From NCBI RefSeq assembly GCF_003234655.2, contig NZ_CP126271.1:3286001-3350000 (forward strand): a stretch of DNA of 64,000 bases, given 5' to 3'. The notes under the pieces were generated by a model, which was given only the letters and a program-made list of their open reading frames with translations, had not been told where the DNA came from and did not search any database. This document shows positions 1-10,617 of this stretch, piece after piece. The translations under genes and the position numbers were made by a program. This DNA comes from Curtobacterium sp. MCLR17_007 (GTDB lineage: Bacteria; Actinomycetota; Actinomycetes; Actinomycetales; Microbacteriaceae). Position 1 is the stretch's first letter; the number at the start of each line of letters is the position of its first letter.

Positions 1-35
1 ATGACCTCTCAGGCTAGCGGGGCACTGTGGCGTCC

Positions 36-728
36 ATGGACGGCTACGGCGGCGATCAGGTTCGAGCGGCGGAGCGGCCCCACCTCGACGCGGGCGAACC
101 CCTCATGCGGCGGGCAGCGGACGGGCTCGCGCACATCGTGGGTCGGCTCCTCGACGACCCGGCCGAGCGGCCGGACGACGGGCCGGGGTCGGTCCTGCTG
201 CTGGTGGGCAGCGGCGACAACGGCGGTGACGCGCTGTTCGCGGGTGCCGCCCTGGCATCGGACGGGAGGCACGTGGAGGTGCTGCGCGTCGGCTCACGCG
301 TGCACGAGGCGGGCCTGGCAGCGGCGCTGGGAGCCGGTGCGGTCCTCCTGGAGGGTGCGCCCGAACAGCTGGCGACGGACGCGGCGCTCCGCGCCGACCT
401 GGTGCTCGACGCGGTCCTCGGCATCGGCGTGCACGGCGCGTCCGCGCTCCGTTCCCCGGCCCGCGAGGTCGTCCAGGCGATCCGCGAACTGGCCCGCGAC
501 CAGCGCGCACCGTTCGTCGTCGCGGTCGACGTGCCGAGCGGCATCGACGTGGACACCGGGGCCGTGGCGGACGACCACGTGCTGCAGGCCGACGTCACCG
601 TGACGTTCGGCGGGGTGAAGGCCGGGCTGCTGCGCGGCCCCGGTGCCACCCTGGCCGGTCGGATCGAACTGGTCGACGTCGGGATCGCGGACGACCTGGC
701 CGCGACCGAGCCCCTCATCCGGACCTGA
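36..728 (+). CDS. nnrE: NAD(P)H-hydrate epimerase (YjeF N-terminal domain)
   Basis: This enzyme epimerises the R form of damaged, hydrated NAD(P)H so that the partner dehydratase can repair it. The 230-residue product has the YjeF_N Rossmann-like fold signatures: a Gly-rich GSGDNGGDALFAG stretch near residues 57-69 and VDVPSGIDVDTG near residue 166. The ADP-dependent dehydratase domain (NnrD) found fused in many bacteria is absent, so this is the stand-alone form. I chose ATG 36 because MDGY..QVRAAE matches the usual family N-terminus; an in-frame GTG at 27 is an alternative. It converges on the DUF2090 gene, with 24 bp between stops. The real upstream context is cut by the window edge. Confidence 0.85.
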   Translation: MDGYGGDQVRAAERPHLDAGEPLMRRAADGLAHIVGRLLDDPAERPDDGPGSVLLLVGSGDNGGDALFAGAALASDGRHVEVLRVGSRVHEAGLAAALGAGAVLLEGAPEQLATDAALRADLVLDAVLGIGVHGASALRSPAREVVQAIRELARDQRAPFVVAVDVPSGIDVDTGAVADDHVLQADVTVTFGGVKAGLLRGPGATLAGRIELVDVGIADDLAATEPLIRT

Positions 729-752
729 ACCGGTCGGCCCGTGCCCCGCGGG

Positions 753-1694
753 TCAGATCCCGCCGGCGTCCACACCGTGCTCGACCCCGCCGCGGGCCTC
801 GAGCCAGGTGTCGACGAAGTGCCGGTAGTTCGCGGCGATGAGGTCCTGGGCAGCCGTGGTGTCGAGGTGCTCGCGGACGACGTCCTCGAGCGGTTCCTCC
901 CAGTTGCTGCGGCCGATCGCGAACCCGACGAAGCCGTCGACCGACGCCGCGGTGCGCAGCCACGCGTCGAGCTGGTCCTGCGGGGCGTCGCGACCGAGGA
1001 CGATGCACTGCACGGCGTCCCGGCCGTCGCGACGCGCGGTGGCGACGACACGCTCGGCGTCCTCGCGTCGGTCGAGCCCCTCGAGCTTCCAGACGTCGGC
1101 CTCGACCCCGTGGTCCTGCAGGTACTCGAGCACCTGAACGACCAGGTCCGGGCGCAGGTCGCGGTCGTAGTCGTCGACGGAGGCCGTCTGCTCGTCGGTG
1201 CCGGGGACCAGGAGCTCCACCAGGAACGGCCGACCGGCGTCGTGCAGGGCAGCGGACACGGCGGCCAGGTCGTCGGCCTGCTGCGCACGACGGTCGGCGT
1301 CGAACGCGGGGTTGTCGCGGACGAGCACCTTCACCCAGTCCGGGTCGAAGGCGTCGACGTGGGCCATCCAGTCGGCGCCGTACTCGAGCTCGAACCACTC
1401 GCGACCGGAGCGCTCGACGGGCATGGCGAGCTGCAGCCCGGCCTCCTTCGTGAGCCGGGCGACGTCCGCGCCGTAGCGCTCGTCGACCAGCACCCCGGTG
1501 TGCTCGCGGGACGCGCCGGCGGCCAGTGCCGACAGCACCCCGCGGTAGACGAGCTGCTTGCCCGCGCGGACGCGCTCCGCCTCGGCCTCGTCCGCGGGTT
1601 CGCCGCCGGACTCGTCGTAGGTGTGCTCCAGCAGCGACGACCGCTGGTCCATCGCGAACAGGAAGAGGGGGTGGGATTCGTCGAGAACGGGCAT
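753..1694 (-). CDS. DUF2090 (IolC C-terminal-like) aldolase-fold protein
   Basis: The 313-residue protein matches the DUF2090 family, which also forms the C-terminal half of some 5-dehydro-2-deoxygluconokinases (IolC) and adopts a class-I-aldolase-like TIM barrel. It opens with FLFAMDQRSSL, and later carries VDERYG, KVLVRDNP, LLVPGTD and FAIGRSNWEEP, typical of the family. The stand-alone form in actinobacteria has no firmly established substrate; a sugar-phosphate aldolase role is inference. The start is ATG 1694. A TAGACA hexamer lies exactly 6 nt upstream of it, suggesting a leaderless transcript. No inositol catabolism genes lie nearby. Confidence 0.8.
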   Translation of the reverse strand: MPVLDESHPLFLFAMDQRSSLLEHTYDESGGEPADEAEAERVRAGKQLVYRGVLSALAAGASREHTGVLVDERYGADVARLTKEAGLQLAMPVERSGREWFELEYGADWMAHVDAFDPDWVKVLVRDNPAFDADRRAQQADDLAAVSAALHDAGRPFLVELLVPGTDEQTASVDDYDRDLRPDLVVQVLEYLQDHGVEADVWKLEGLDRREDAERVVATARRDGRDAVQCIVLGRDAPQDQLDAWLRTAASVDGFVGFAIGRSNWEEPLEDVVREHLDTTAAQDLIAANYRHFVDTWLEARGGVEHGVDAGGI

Positions 1695-1752
1695 GCCCCG
1701 TGTCTACTCGCGCCCCCGTGCACGCGGGCTCGGCGATCCGTACCCTCGGGGC

Positions 1753-2646
1753 ATGACGTTCAACGACGACTCGCAGCTGCAGGGCGGCAAGGTCAAGCGG
1801 CGCGGACGGACCACCGGCATCGCTGCGGGTGGTGTGGGCGGCGTGGCGATCCTGGTGTTCCTGATCGCGCAGTTCACCGGCGTCGACCTGAGCGGCGTCC
1901 TCGGCGACGGCAGCGGCGTCACCACGATCCAGCAGGACGGCTCCGACGCGTCGCCCGTCGCCGAGTGCCGCACGGGTCGTGACGCGAACGCCAGCATCGA
2001 CTGCCGCATGGAGGGTGCCGCCGAGTCGCTCGACACCTACTGGACGTCCGAGAGCCGGCAGCTCGGGATCACCTACTCGACGCCCGACTTCTTCCTGTTC
2101 GACGGGTCGACGGACACCGCGTGCGGGACGGCCTCGGCGTCGACGGGGCCGTTCTACTGCCCGCCCGACCGCGCGATCTACCTCGACACCGCCTTCTACG
2201 ACGACCTGCAGGCGGAGTACGGGTCATCCGGCGGGCCGCTGGCGCAGATGTACGTCGTCGCGCACGAGTGGGGGCACCACGTGCAGCAGCTCCAGGGCAC
2301 CTTCGCCGACACCGACCGCAGCGGCTCCGGCGCCGCGTCCGACAGCGTCCGCGTCGAGCTGCAGGCGGACTGCTACGCCGGCGCCTGGGCGGGGGACGCC
2401 GCCACCACGCAGTCGGCGAACGGCACGACGTTCTTCGAGCCGTTCACGCGGGCGCAGATCGCGGACGCGCTGTCGGCCGCGAGCGCGGTCGGTGACGACA
2501 GCATCCAGCAGCGCTCGCGAGGACAGGTCGACCCCGACTCGTTCACCCACGGCACGAGCGCGCAGCGGGTGCGCTGGTTCACGCAGGGCTACGAGCAGGG
2601 TGCCGGCACCTGCGACACACTCAGCGTGCCCGCGTCCTCGCTGTAG
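1753..2646 (+). CDS. Neutral zinc metallopeptidase, YpfJ/KPN_02809 family
   Basis: The 297-residue protein has a cytoplasmic N-terminus (GGKVKRRGRTTG), one membrane-spanning segment at about residues 24-41, then an extracellular domain containing HEWGHHVQQLQG, the HExxH-type zinc motif of the putative neutral zinc metallopeptidase family. Family members are membrane-tethered with the catalytic domain outside the membrane; their substrates are unknown. ATG 1753 is preceded by TACCCT (1741-1746) with 6 nt between, so the mRNA is probably leaderless. It is divergent from the DUF2090 gene and converges on the DsbA-like gene. The 178 bp after it hold no gene that I can see. Confidence 0.88.
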   Translation: MTFNDDSQLQGGKVKRRGRTTGIAAGGVGGVAILVFLIAQFTGVDLSGVLGDGSGVTTIQQDGSDASPVAECRTGRDANASIDCRMEGAAESLDTYWTSESRQLGITYSTPDFFLFDGSTDTACGTASASTGPFYCPPDRAIYLDTAFYDDLQAEYGSSGGPLAQMYVVAHEWGHHVQQLQGTFADTDRSGSGAASDSVRVELQADCYAGAWAGDAATTQSANGTTFFEPFTRAQIADALSAASAVGDDSIQQRSRGQVDPDSFTHGTSAQRVRWFTQGYEQGAGTCDTLSVPASSL

Positions 2647-2824
2647 CGCGGCGGCGCCGCCCCTCGTGCACAGCTCCCCGCACTGCGCGACCCCTCCTCG
2701 CGCTGCGCGAGTGGTCGCAACACCCCGCTCACGTCCCGCGAGCGGTCGCAGACCGTCGACCGGATCGGCGCGCAGCGACGACCTGTGACCACTCGCCGTC
2801 AAGCCGGCGGGGTGTCGTGACCGG

Positions 2825-3769
2825 TCAGGACGCCGACGCCGAGGCCGACGGTGACGCGGTCGGGGTCCGGGTGCGGGTCGGGGTCGGCGTGGGTGTCGCT
2901 GTCTCGTCGTCGGCACCCGCGGCGGTGATCACGAACGTGCGGAACTCCTCGTTGGTGAACGGCTGGGAGTACTCGTACCGCTGCCCGTTGACCAGCACCA
3001 GGGGCACTCCGGGGAACTCCGTCAGCGTCGTGCCGGGGACGTCGCCGCCCGTGACGGCCGAGGTGCGCTCGTCGACCCACTTGCCGTAGCGCTGGTCGTC
3101 GATGCACGCGTTGATGGTGCCGGTGTCGCGCACGCCGTCGACCCGGTCGATCGTCCGCTGCAGCTGCGCGTCGGTGAGCCCGGCGGTCCCCTGCTCCGGC
3201 TGCGCCGCGAAGAGCGCGCGGTTGACGGCCCAGAACGCGTCGGGCGACGACTGCGCGACGCACGCAGCGGCGTTGGCGGCACGCAGGGAGTACTTCGTGC
3301 CCTGCGAGCGGTTCGACAGCGTCGCGACGGGGTGGATGTCGACCGTGGCGACACCCGAGTCGACGAGGCCCTCGATGTAGGTGCGGTTCGTCTTCTCGAA
3401 CGCGGCGCACTCCGGGCAGAGGTAGTCGACGTACATCGTGATCCGGACGGGCTCGGCCGAGTCGGTCGAACTCGCCGAGGGCGACGACGACGCGGCGCCG
3501 GACACGGCCTTCAGGTCCTGCCCGATGGTGATGCCGCCGCGGGACATCGAGGACGGCCCCGGCCCGGCGGGCTTGGTCGAGTCGACGAGCACCAGCGTCA
3601 CGACGGTCACCGCGGCGAGCAGCACGACTCCGAGTCCCACCTGGAGACCGATGCGGACACCCCGCTGGCGACGCTTCTGCTGGACACGGGCTCGCTGGGC
3701 ACGCTCGCGGGCGGCTGCTCGGCGCTGGTTCCGCTCGGCGCGGGCATCACCCTCGGGGCGGTTCGTCAT
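2825..3769 (-). CDS. Membrane-anchored DsbA-like thioredoxin-fold protein
   Basis: The 314-residue protein has an Arg-rich cytoplasmic N-terminus (residues 1-38), one membrane segment (about 42-64) and an extracytoplasmic thioredoxin-fold domain with the redox motif CPEC in YVDYLCPECAAFE near residues 113-125. The DSBA-type helical insertion and a cis-Pro-like region (FPGVPLVLVNG) follow. This fits a thiol-disulfide oxidoreductase of the cell envelope. The C-terminus is a low-complexity T/P/S/A tail ([19 protein letters not shown]) with no obvious role. The start ATG 3769 sits in a 279-bp divergent intergenic region shared with the sugar ABC ATPase. Confidence 0.83.
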   Translation of the reverse strand: MTNRPEGDARAERNQRRAAARERAQRARVQQKRRQRGVRIGLQVGLGVVLLAAVTVVTLVLVDSTKPAGPGPSSMSRGGITIGQDLKAVSGAASSSPSASSTDSAEPVRITMYVDYLCPECAAFEKTNRTYIEGLVDSGVATVDIHPVATLSNRSQGTKYSLRAANAAACVAQSSPDAFWAVNRALFAAQPEQGTAGLTDAQLQRTIDRVDGVRDTGTINACIDDQRYGKWVDERTSAVTGGDVPGTTLTEFPGVPLVLVNGQRYEYSQPFTNEEFRTFVITAAGADDETATPTPTPTRTRTPTASPSASASAS

Positions 3770-4048
3770 TCGTGGGTCGTCCTCCTGATCGGGGTCCGAC
3801 CGCGCTCACCCCCCGGCACGGCGGACAGACCCGGTCGATCGTAGTGGCGGGCTCTGGGAACCACCCAATCAGCACTGGGAGTGCGCCGACCGTGCGGCAT
3901 CCTTGCGGTCGGGACACTGGCGCTCACCGGGGAAGTCGTGTTGTATGAACCTCGTTGGTCGACGACGACCAACCGGGGCCCCTTGGGCGCACCGCTTCAC
4001 TCGGATCGTCCGGCACGTACCTGCCGGTGGAGAAAGGACCGAACGCTC

Positions 4049-5149
<1,101 letters not shown>

Positions 5150-5163
5150 CACCCAGCACCACC

Positions 5164-5207
5164 CGGGAGCCCGCGCCCGCCTCACAAGGGCGGGTGGCGG
5201 GCTCCCG
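5164..5207 (+). terminator. Rho-independent-type terminator after the ABC ATPase
   Basis: The sequence CGGGAGCCCGC is mirrored by GCGGGCTCCCG, giving an 11-bp GC stem 14 bp after the ABC ATPase stop codon. There is no long U-tract, as is common in actinobacteria. Confidence 0.75.
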
Positions 5208-5288
5208 TCGTACCACCCACCGGACGGGAGGTCCGTGGCGACGCCGCCACGTGCCTCCCGTCTTGCACACCGCACCACAGGAGCTACC

Positions 5289-6608
5289 GTGCCCGACTCC
5301 CTCGCCATCACCGCCGCCACCGTCGACCCCGGGTTGCTCGACCTGCCGTGGGACCTGCCCCTCGATGCATGGCCCGACGAGACGATCGTCGCGCTGCCGA
5401 AGGGCATCTCGCGGCACCTGGTGCGGTTCGTGCACCTGAGCGGGTACGTCGCCGCCGTGAAGGAGACCGGCGAAGAGGTGGCCCGCAGCGAGTACGACAT
5501 GCTCCGCACGCTGCAACGCATGGACGTGCCCTGCGTCGACCCGGTCGCGGTCATCACGAACCGGCAGTCCGCCGACGGCGAACCCCTGCACCCGGTGCTC
5601 GTCACCCGGCACCTGCGCTTCTCGCTCCCCTACCGCGCGCTCTACTCGCAGACGCTGCGCCCGGACACCGCCACCCGTCTGGTGGACGCCCTCGCGCTGC
5701 TGCTCGTACGCCTGCACGTCATCGGCTTCTACTGGGGTGACGTGTCGCTGTCGAACACCCTGTTCCGCCGCGATGCCGGCTCGTTCGCCGCCTACCTCGT
5801 CGACGCCGAGACGGGCAAGCTCTACCCCGGTGGCCTGTCGAACGGGCAGCGCGAGAACGACCTCGAGGTCGCGCGCGTCAACATCGCCGGCGAGCTCCTC
5901 GACCTCGAAGCGGGCGGCCGCCTGGACGAGAACGCCGACCCGGTCGACGTGTCGAACCGCATCGTCGCGCAGTACCGCACGCTGTGGAAGGAGCTCACCG
6001 GCACCGAACAGTTCGACGTCAAGGAGCGCTGGCGCATCAACGACCGCGTCGAGCGGCTCAACGCGCTGGGCTTCGACATCGAGGAGCTCTCGATCCACAC
6101 CACGGAGGGCGGCTCGCAGGTCCGCATCCAGCCCAAGGTGGTCGACGCCGGACACCACCAGCGCCGACTGCTGCGCCTGACCGGCCTGGACGCCGGCGAG
6201 AACCAGGCGCGCCGCCTGCTCAACGACCTGGACTCGTACCGCGCGCGGAACGGCCGCGACCAGCTCGACGAGGAGATGGTCGCGCACGAGTGGGTCTCCC
6301 GCGTCTTCGAGCCCGTGATCCGGTCGATCCCGCGCGACCTGCGCGGACGGCTCGAGCCCGCCGAGGTCTTCCACGAGCTCCTCGAGCACCGCTGGTTCAT
6401 GTCGCAGGAAGAGGAGCGCTCGGTCTCGCTCCCCGAGGCGACCACCGCGTACATCAACGACGTGCTGCGGCACCGTCGCGACGAGCGGCTGCTGATCAAC
6501 CCGCCGACGTCGTCCATCACCGTGCCCATCCCGGTCGTCGACGTCGACGTCGACGCCGACGCCGACGTGGACGTCGACGAGGACGAGGACTGGCGCGCGA
6601 ACGTCTGA
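5289..6608 (+). CDS. DUF4032 family protein, kinase-like fold
   Basis: The 439-residue protein matches the actinobacterial DUF4032 family, distantly related to lipopolysaccharide-kinase-like proteins. The N-terminal half carries a kinase-like layout: AAVKETGEE around residue 40 as a candidate nucleotide-binding lysine, and a catalytic-loop-like GDVSLSNTLF near residue 154. The substrate is unknown. The C-terminus ends in a striking alternating acidic tail of V-D and A-D pairs. GTG 5289 is chosen because ACAGGAG lies 7 nt upstream and the downstream MPDSLAI start fits the family; an in-frame GTG at 5235 lacks such a site. It sits alone between two terminators. Confidence 0.75.
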   Translation: MPDSLAITAATVDPGLLDLPWDLPLDAWPDETIVALPKGISRHLVRFVHLSGYVAAVKETGEEVARSEYDMLRTLQRMDVPCVDPVAVITNRQSADGEPLHPVLVTRHLRFSLPYRALYSQTLRPDTATRLVDALALLLVRLHVIGFYWGDVSLSNTLFRRDAGSFAAYLVDAETGKLYPGGLSNGQRENDLEVARVNIAGELLDLEAGGRLDENADPVDVSNRIVAQYRTLWKELTGTEQFDVKERWRINDRVERLNALGFDIEELSIHTTEGGSQVRIQPKVVDAGHHQRRLLRLTGLDAGENQARRLLNDLDSYRARNGRDQLDEEMVAHEWVSRVFEPVIRSIPRDLRGRLEPAEVFHELLEHRWFMSQEEERSVSLPEATTAYINDVLRHRRDERLLINPPTSSITVPIPVVDVDVDADADVDVDEDEDWRANV

Positions 6609-6636
6609 GGCGCGCTGCGGTACGGCCCCGAACCCG

Positions 6637-6662
6637 CGAGGTTCCACAATTGCGGAACCTCG
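6637..6662. repeat. 26-bp near-perfect palindrome
   Basis: CGAGGTTCC and GGAACCTCG form 9-bp arms around ACAATTGC, with one mismatched pair inside. It lies 28 bp after the DUF4032 stop. It could be part of a terminator or a small intergenic palindrome. Its GGAACCTC core recurs inside the 62-bp palindrome at 61892. Confidence 0.6.
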
Positions 6663-6749
6663 AGGCCGTGGACGGAGCAGTCCGGGCACCCGACCGGAAG
6701 TGAGCGGCGAGTCTCGTCACCTCGTGTGCAGGCCGGCCAGCGTCGCACA

Positions 6750-6812
6750 CGCAACGCACTGGAGGCCCGGTGCCGGTCCGTCGGACCAGCACCGGGCCTC
6801 CGGTGCGTTGCG
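6750..6812. terminator. Bidirectional terminator, GGAGGCCCGGTGC family
   Basis: A long hairpin of about 30-bp arms lies between the convergent DUF4032 and rlmB genes. The arms begin CGCAACGCAC and end GTGCGTTGCG, with an inner GGAGGCCCGGTGCCGGTCCG stem. The same inner stem reappears after other genes in this window (11874, 47474, 47528). Confidence 0.85.
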
Positions 6813-6823
6813 TCTGGTGCGCG

Positions 6824-7834
6824 CTACGCCGTACGACGGCGGCGCGCGACCTCCCACAGGGTCACGCTGGCCGCGATGCCCGCGTTGAGCGACTCGGTCG
6901 CCGACGAGATCGGGATCGACACGATGGCGTCACAGGTCTCGGTGACCAGTCGGGACAGGCCCTTGCCCTCGGAGCCGACGACGATCACGATCGGGCGGTC
7001 GGCGAGCTCGAGTGCGTCGAGCTGCACGTCGCCGTCACCGTCGAGCCCGAGCACGAACAGCCCCATCGACTTGAGCGACTTCAGGGTCTGCGTCAGGTTC
7101 GGCGCCATGGCGACGGGCGTGCGAGCGGCCGCACCGGCGGAGGTCTTCCACGCCGAGGCGGTGACCCCGACCGAGCGGCGCTGCGGCACGATCACGCCGT
7201 GCCCGCCGAACGCCGCGGTGGAGCGGATGATCGCACCGAGGTTGCGCGGGTCCGTGATGCCGTCGAGGGCGACCATCAGGGGGACCTGGTCGCGGGAGAA
7301 CGCGCGCTCGGCGATGTCCTCGGCGACGGCGTACTCGTACGCGGGGACCTTGAGTGCGACCCCCTGGTGCACGCTGTCGTGGCCCGTGATGCGGTCGAGC
7401 TCCGGCCGCATGATCTCCATGATCGGCACACCGCGGTGGTTGGCGAGCGCCAGGATCTCCTTGACGCGGTCGTCGACCTCGATGCGGGCGGCGATGTACA
7501 GCGTCGTCGAGGGGGTCTTGGTGCGCAGCGCCTCGAGCACGGAGTTGCGCCCGGTCACCAGCTCGGAGTCGTCGCTCTTGCGCTGCGGCGGACGGCCCGT
7601 GCGGTTGCCCGTCGAGCTCGAGGCACCGTGGCGCGTGCGCGCCGCGTCGAAGCGTTCCTTGGCCGCCTTGCGCTTGCCGGCGGGGTGGTAGGGCCGGTCC
7701 TCGGCCTTCGGCGTGGGCTTGCGCCCCTCGAGCGCCTGGGCACCCTGACCGCCGGAGCCGACCTGCTTGTTGCCCTTGCGCCCGGAACGGACGGCGCCGG
7801 GTCGGCCCTTCTTGTTCCCCGAGATGTTCTTCAT
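6824..7834 (-). CDS. rlmB: 23S rRNA (guanosine-2'-O-)-methyltransferase, TrmH/SpoU family (RlmB-like)
   Basis: The 336-residue protein starts with a basic, low-complexity extension (residues 1-75, MKNISGNKKGRPGAVRSGRK) typical of actinobacterial RlmB homologues. It continues with the RNA-binding SpoU_sub_bind domain (LVTGRNSVLEAL) and the knotted SPOUT catalytic domain with motifs DPRNLGAIIRS, GSEGKGLS and LNAGIAASVTLWE. It methylates a ribose in 23S rRNA using SAM. ATG 7834 has AAGGAG a few bases upstream. It lies 65 bp after cysS on the same strand and probably shares its transcript, a pairing common in actinobacteria. Confidence 0.9.
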   Translation of the reverse strand: MKNISGNKKGRPGAVRSGRKGNKQVGSGGQGAQALEGRKPTPKAEDRPYHPAGKRKAAKERFDAARTRHGASSSTGNRTGRPPQRKSDDSELVTGRNSVLEALRTKTPSTTLYIAARIEVDDRVKEILALANHRGVPIMEIMRPELDRITGHDSVHQGVALKVPAYEYAVAEDIAERAFSRDQVPLMVALDGITDPRNLGAIIRSTAAFGGHGVIVPQRRSVGVTASAWKTSAGAAARTPVAMAPNLTQTLKSLKSMGLFVLGLDGDGDVQLDALELADRPIVIVVGSEGKGLSRLVTETCDAIVSIPISSATESLNAGIAASVTLWEVARRRRTA

Positions 7835-7899
7835 GGTGTGCTCCTTCGGCGCCGCCTGCGCGACTTCAGTGCCGCGCGTTCTGCGGCGGTGCGTCGCTG

Positions 7900-9309
7900 C
7901 TAGGCGATGCTCCAACGTGTTCCGGACGGGGTGTCCTCGATCGTGATGCCCGCTGCGGCGAGGTCGTCGCGCACGCGGTCGGCCGTGGCGAAGTCCCGTG
8001 CGGCCCTGGCGTCCGACCGCTCCTGGACGAGGCGGTCGACGAGCGCGGCGAGCGGTGCGGCGGAGGGGTCCTGACCGGCACCGGACCAGTGGGACGCCCG
8101 CGGGTCGATGCCGAGCACCTCCACCATCGCGGCCACCTGATGGTACGCGACGCCGAGCGCTTCCGCATCGTCCGCGTCCAGCGCAGCGTTGCCGGTGCGG
8201 ACGGTCTCGTGCAGGACGGCCAGCGCCTGGGGGACGGCGAGGTCGTCGTCCATGGCCCCAGCGAAGGCGTCGGGAACCCCCGGGGCGTCGGCGAGCGCCA
8301 CTCCTTCGAGCCGGGTCACCGCCCGGTCGAGGAACCCGGCGATGCGGTCGAGTGCCGCCTCGGCCTCGGCCAGGGAGCCGTCGTGGTGGTCGATCGTCGA
8401 GCGGTAGTGAGCGGCGCCGAGGAAGTAGCGCGCGACGACCGGCCGGGCGCTGCCCAGGAAGTCCGCCGCGAAGATCGAGTTGCCGAGCGACTTCGACATC
8501 TTCTGCCCGTCGACGTTGACCAGCCCGTTGTGCAGCCAGTACGACGCGAAGGGGTCGCCAGCGGCGGTCGACTGCGCGAGCTCGTTCTCGTGGTGGGGGA
8601 ACCGCAGGTCGAGTCCGCCGCCGTGGATGTCGAACGCCGGGCCCAGGTACCGCTTGGACATCGCCGAGCACTCGATGTGCCAGCCCGGACGCCCGGCACC
8701 CCACGGCGACTCCCACGACGCGGTCGACGGTTCGCCGGCCTTCGCCCCCTTCCACAGCGCGAAGTCGCGGGGGTCGCGCTTGCCCCGCGGGTCGGCGTCG
8801 GTCGCCTCGACCATGTCGTCGCGGCGCTGCCGGGTGAGCGCGCCGTAGGCGTCCCAGCTGGCGGTGTCGAAGTAGACGTCGCCCGAGCCGTCGTCGGCCG
8901 CGTAGGCGTGCCCGCGTTCGATGAGCGTGGCGATGATGTCCTGCATCTGCGGGATGCTCGCCGTGGCGCGGGGCTCGTACGTCGGGGGCAGGATGCCGAG
9001 TGCGGCGTACCCGGCGCTGAACTCGAGCTCGACGCGGTACGCCCGTGCCCACCAGGGCTCGTCCGTGCCGGCGGCCAGGTCCAGCACCTTGTCGTCGATG
9101 TCCGTCACGTTGCGGACGAGCGTCACCTGGTAGCCGCGATGGGTGAGCCAGCGCCGCCAGATGTCGTAGACCAGGGCGGAGCGCAGGTGGCCGATGTGCG
9201 GGGACGACTGCACGGTCGGACCGCACACGTACATGCTGACGTGTCCGTCGACCAGGGGGACGAGGTCGACGACGTCTGCGGCACGGGAGTCGTAGAGGCG
9301 AACGGTCAC
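7900..9309 (-). CDS. cysS: Cysteinyl-tRNA synthetase
   Basis: The 469-residue class I aminoacyl-tRNA synthetase charges tRNA-Cys. It has the zinc-liganding YVCGPT near residue 29, the HIGH motif in [26 protein letters not shown] for zinc and substrate binding, and KMSKS near residue 270. Its length is normal for bacterial CysS. It is not the mycothiol ligase MshC, which is shorter and has a different C-terminus, although the families are related. GTG 9309 is preceded by TAGGCT with a 6-nt gap, so the transcript is probably leaderless. The stop of ispDF lies about 100 bp upstream, separated by the 23-bp repeats. Confidence 0.95.
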   Translation of the reverse strand: MTVRLYDSRAADVVDLVPLVDGHVSMYVCGPTVQSSPHIGHLRSALVYDIWRRWLTHRGYQVTLVRNVTDIDDKVLDLAAGTDEPWWARAYRVELEFSAGYAALGILPPTYEPRATASIPQMQDIIATLIERGHAYAADDGSGDVYFDTASWDAYGALTRQRRDDMVEATDADPRGKRDPRDFALWKGAKAGEPSTASWESPWGAGRPGWHIECSAMSKRYLGPAFDIHGGGLDLRFPHHENELAQSTAAGDPFASYWLHNGLVNVDGQKMSKSLGNSIFAADFLGSARPVVARYFLGAAHYRSTIDHHDGSLAEAEAALDRIAGFLDRAVTRLEGVALADAPGVPDAFAGAMDDDLAVPQALAVLHETVRTGNAALDADDAEALGVAYHQVAAMVEVLGIDPRASHWSGAGQDPSAAPLAALVDRLVQERSDARAARDFATADRVRDDLAAAGITIEDTPSGTRWSIA

Positions 9310-9360
9310 GCCCCGAGCCTAACCGGCGCACACGCCCGGACTCCGGACCTGTGGAGGAGC

Positions 9361-9429
9361 GCCGTCAGCTCGGCCGGACCATCGCCGTCAGCTCGGCCGG
9401 ACCAGCCCCCTCAGCTCGGCCGGACCATC
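9361..9429. repeat. 23-bp tandem array derived from the ispDF 3' end (3 units)
   Basis: Three units of exactly 23 bp share the core CAGCTCGGCCGGACCA. The unit at 9407-9429 is the last part of the ispDF coding sequence (encoding M-V-R-P-S-stop). The two further units lie downstream of its stop on the ispDF strand. The array fills most of the gap between ispDF and cysS. Confidence 0.85.
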
Positions 9430-10610
9430 GCCGTCGCGATCGCCGCGAGTCCCTCGCCCCGCCCCGTGAACCCGAGGCCGTCCGTCGTCGTGCCGGACAC
9501 CGCGACCGGGGCCCCCACGACCGCCGACAGCGCCGCTTCCATCTCGCCGCGCCGGGACCCGATGCGCGGGCGGTTGCCGATGACCTGCACCGTCACGGAC
9601 GACGGCACCAGCCCCCCGTCCGCCAACGCCCGGACAGCGCCCCGGACGAAGACGTCCCCGGTCGCCCCCGCGAAGGCCGGGTCCGACGTGCCGAAGCGCC
9701 CGCCGATGTCGCCGAGGCCCCCGGCGGACAGCAGAGCGTCGCACACCGCGTGTGCGACGGCGTCGCCGTCGCTGTGCCCGGCGAGCCCCCGCTCCCCCGG
9801 GAACTCGAGCAGCCCCACACGGCACGGGGCGGTGGCGTCGAACGCGTGCACGTCGACCCCGAGGCCCAGGCGCACGTCGGCGCGGACGTCGCCCGACCGC
9901 TCGGTGACGATCGACGTCGCACGCTGCAGGTCCCACGGGGTCGTGATCTTGAACGCGTCGGCGTGCCCGGGGACGAACCGCACGGTGCCGCCCGCGGCCT
10001 GGAACACCCCCGCGTCGTCGGTCTCGGACTGCGTCGACGCCGCGTACGCACCCCGGAGGGCGGCGAGTGGGAAGCCCTGCGGTGTCTGCACCCCGACGAG
10101 CGAGGAGCGGTCGACCGTGCCCACCACCACGTCGCCCGACACCTGTTTGACGGTGTCGGTCACGGGCAGCGCCGGGACCACCCCGTCGCCGGTCGACTCC
10201 ACGGTCCGGAATACCAGGTCGAACTGTGCCGCGGGAGTGAGGCAGCGCGCGGCGTCGTGCACGAGCACCGTCTGCACCGACGACGGCAGCGCAGCGAGGC
10301 CAGCCTGGACGGACGCGTGCCGGTCGCCACCGCCGGCGACGACCGTCGTGTAGGTCACCGCGGCCCCCGCGACCGACGCGACCAGTGCCCGGCACGCGTC
10401 GAGCCGGTCGTCCGGTGCGACCACGACGACGACGGTCGGCTCGGCCATCGCGAACACCGGCGCGAGCGCCCGAGCGAGCATGAGCTGGCCGGCGACGGGG
10501 ACGAACGCCTTGGCGGTGCCGAGCCCCAGTCGCGTGCCGGACCCCGCCGCAACGACGACGACCCCACGGACCAGGTCGGTCGGTGGGGTCGTCGGGGAAC
10601 CGGTGCTCAA
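9411..10610 (-). CDS. ispDF: Bifunctional IspD/IspF (MEP isoprenoid pathway)
   Basis: The 399-residue fusion carries two steps of the non-mevalonate isoprenoid pathway. Residues about 14-235 are IspD (2-C-methyl-D-erythritol 4-phosphate cytidylyltransferase) with [21 protein letters not shown] and VQTPQGFP. Residues about 240-399 are IspF (MECDP synthase) with the metal site GVDVHAF and [12 protein letters not shown] and the late [14 protein letters not shown]. Fusions are known in several lineages. The start is TTG 10610, 7 bp after the carD stop, with no good Shine-Dalgarno, so translation is probably coupled to carD. Its last codons form one unit of the 23-bp tandem array. Confidence 0.92.
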   Translation of the reverse strand: MSTGSPTTPPTDLVRGVVVVAAGSGTRLGLGTAKAFVPVAGQLMLARALAPVFAMAEPTVVVVVAPDDRLDACRALVASVAGAAVTYTTVVAGGGDRHASVQAGLAALPSSVQTVLVHDAARCLTPAAQFDLVFRTVESTGDGVVPALPVTDTVKQVSGDVVVGTVDRSSLVGVQTPQGFPLAALRGAYAASTQSETDDAGVFQAAGGTVRFVPGHADAFKITTPWDLQRATSIVTERSGDVRADVRLGLGVDVHAFDATAPCRVGLLEFPGERGLAGHSDGDAVAHAVCDALLSAGGLGDIGGRFGTSDPAFAGATGDVFVRGAVRALADGGLVPSSVTVQVIGNRPRIGSRRGEMEAALSAVVGAPVAVSGTTTDGLGFTGRGEGLAAIATAMVRPS

Positions 10611-10617
10611 GTGCCGA

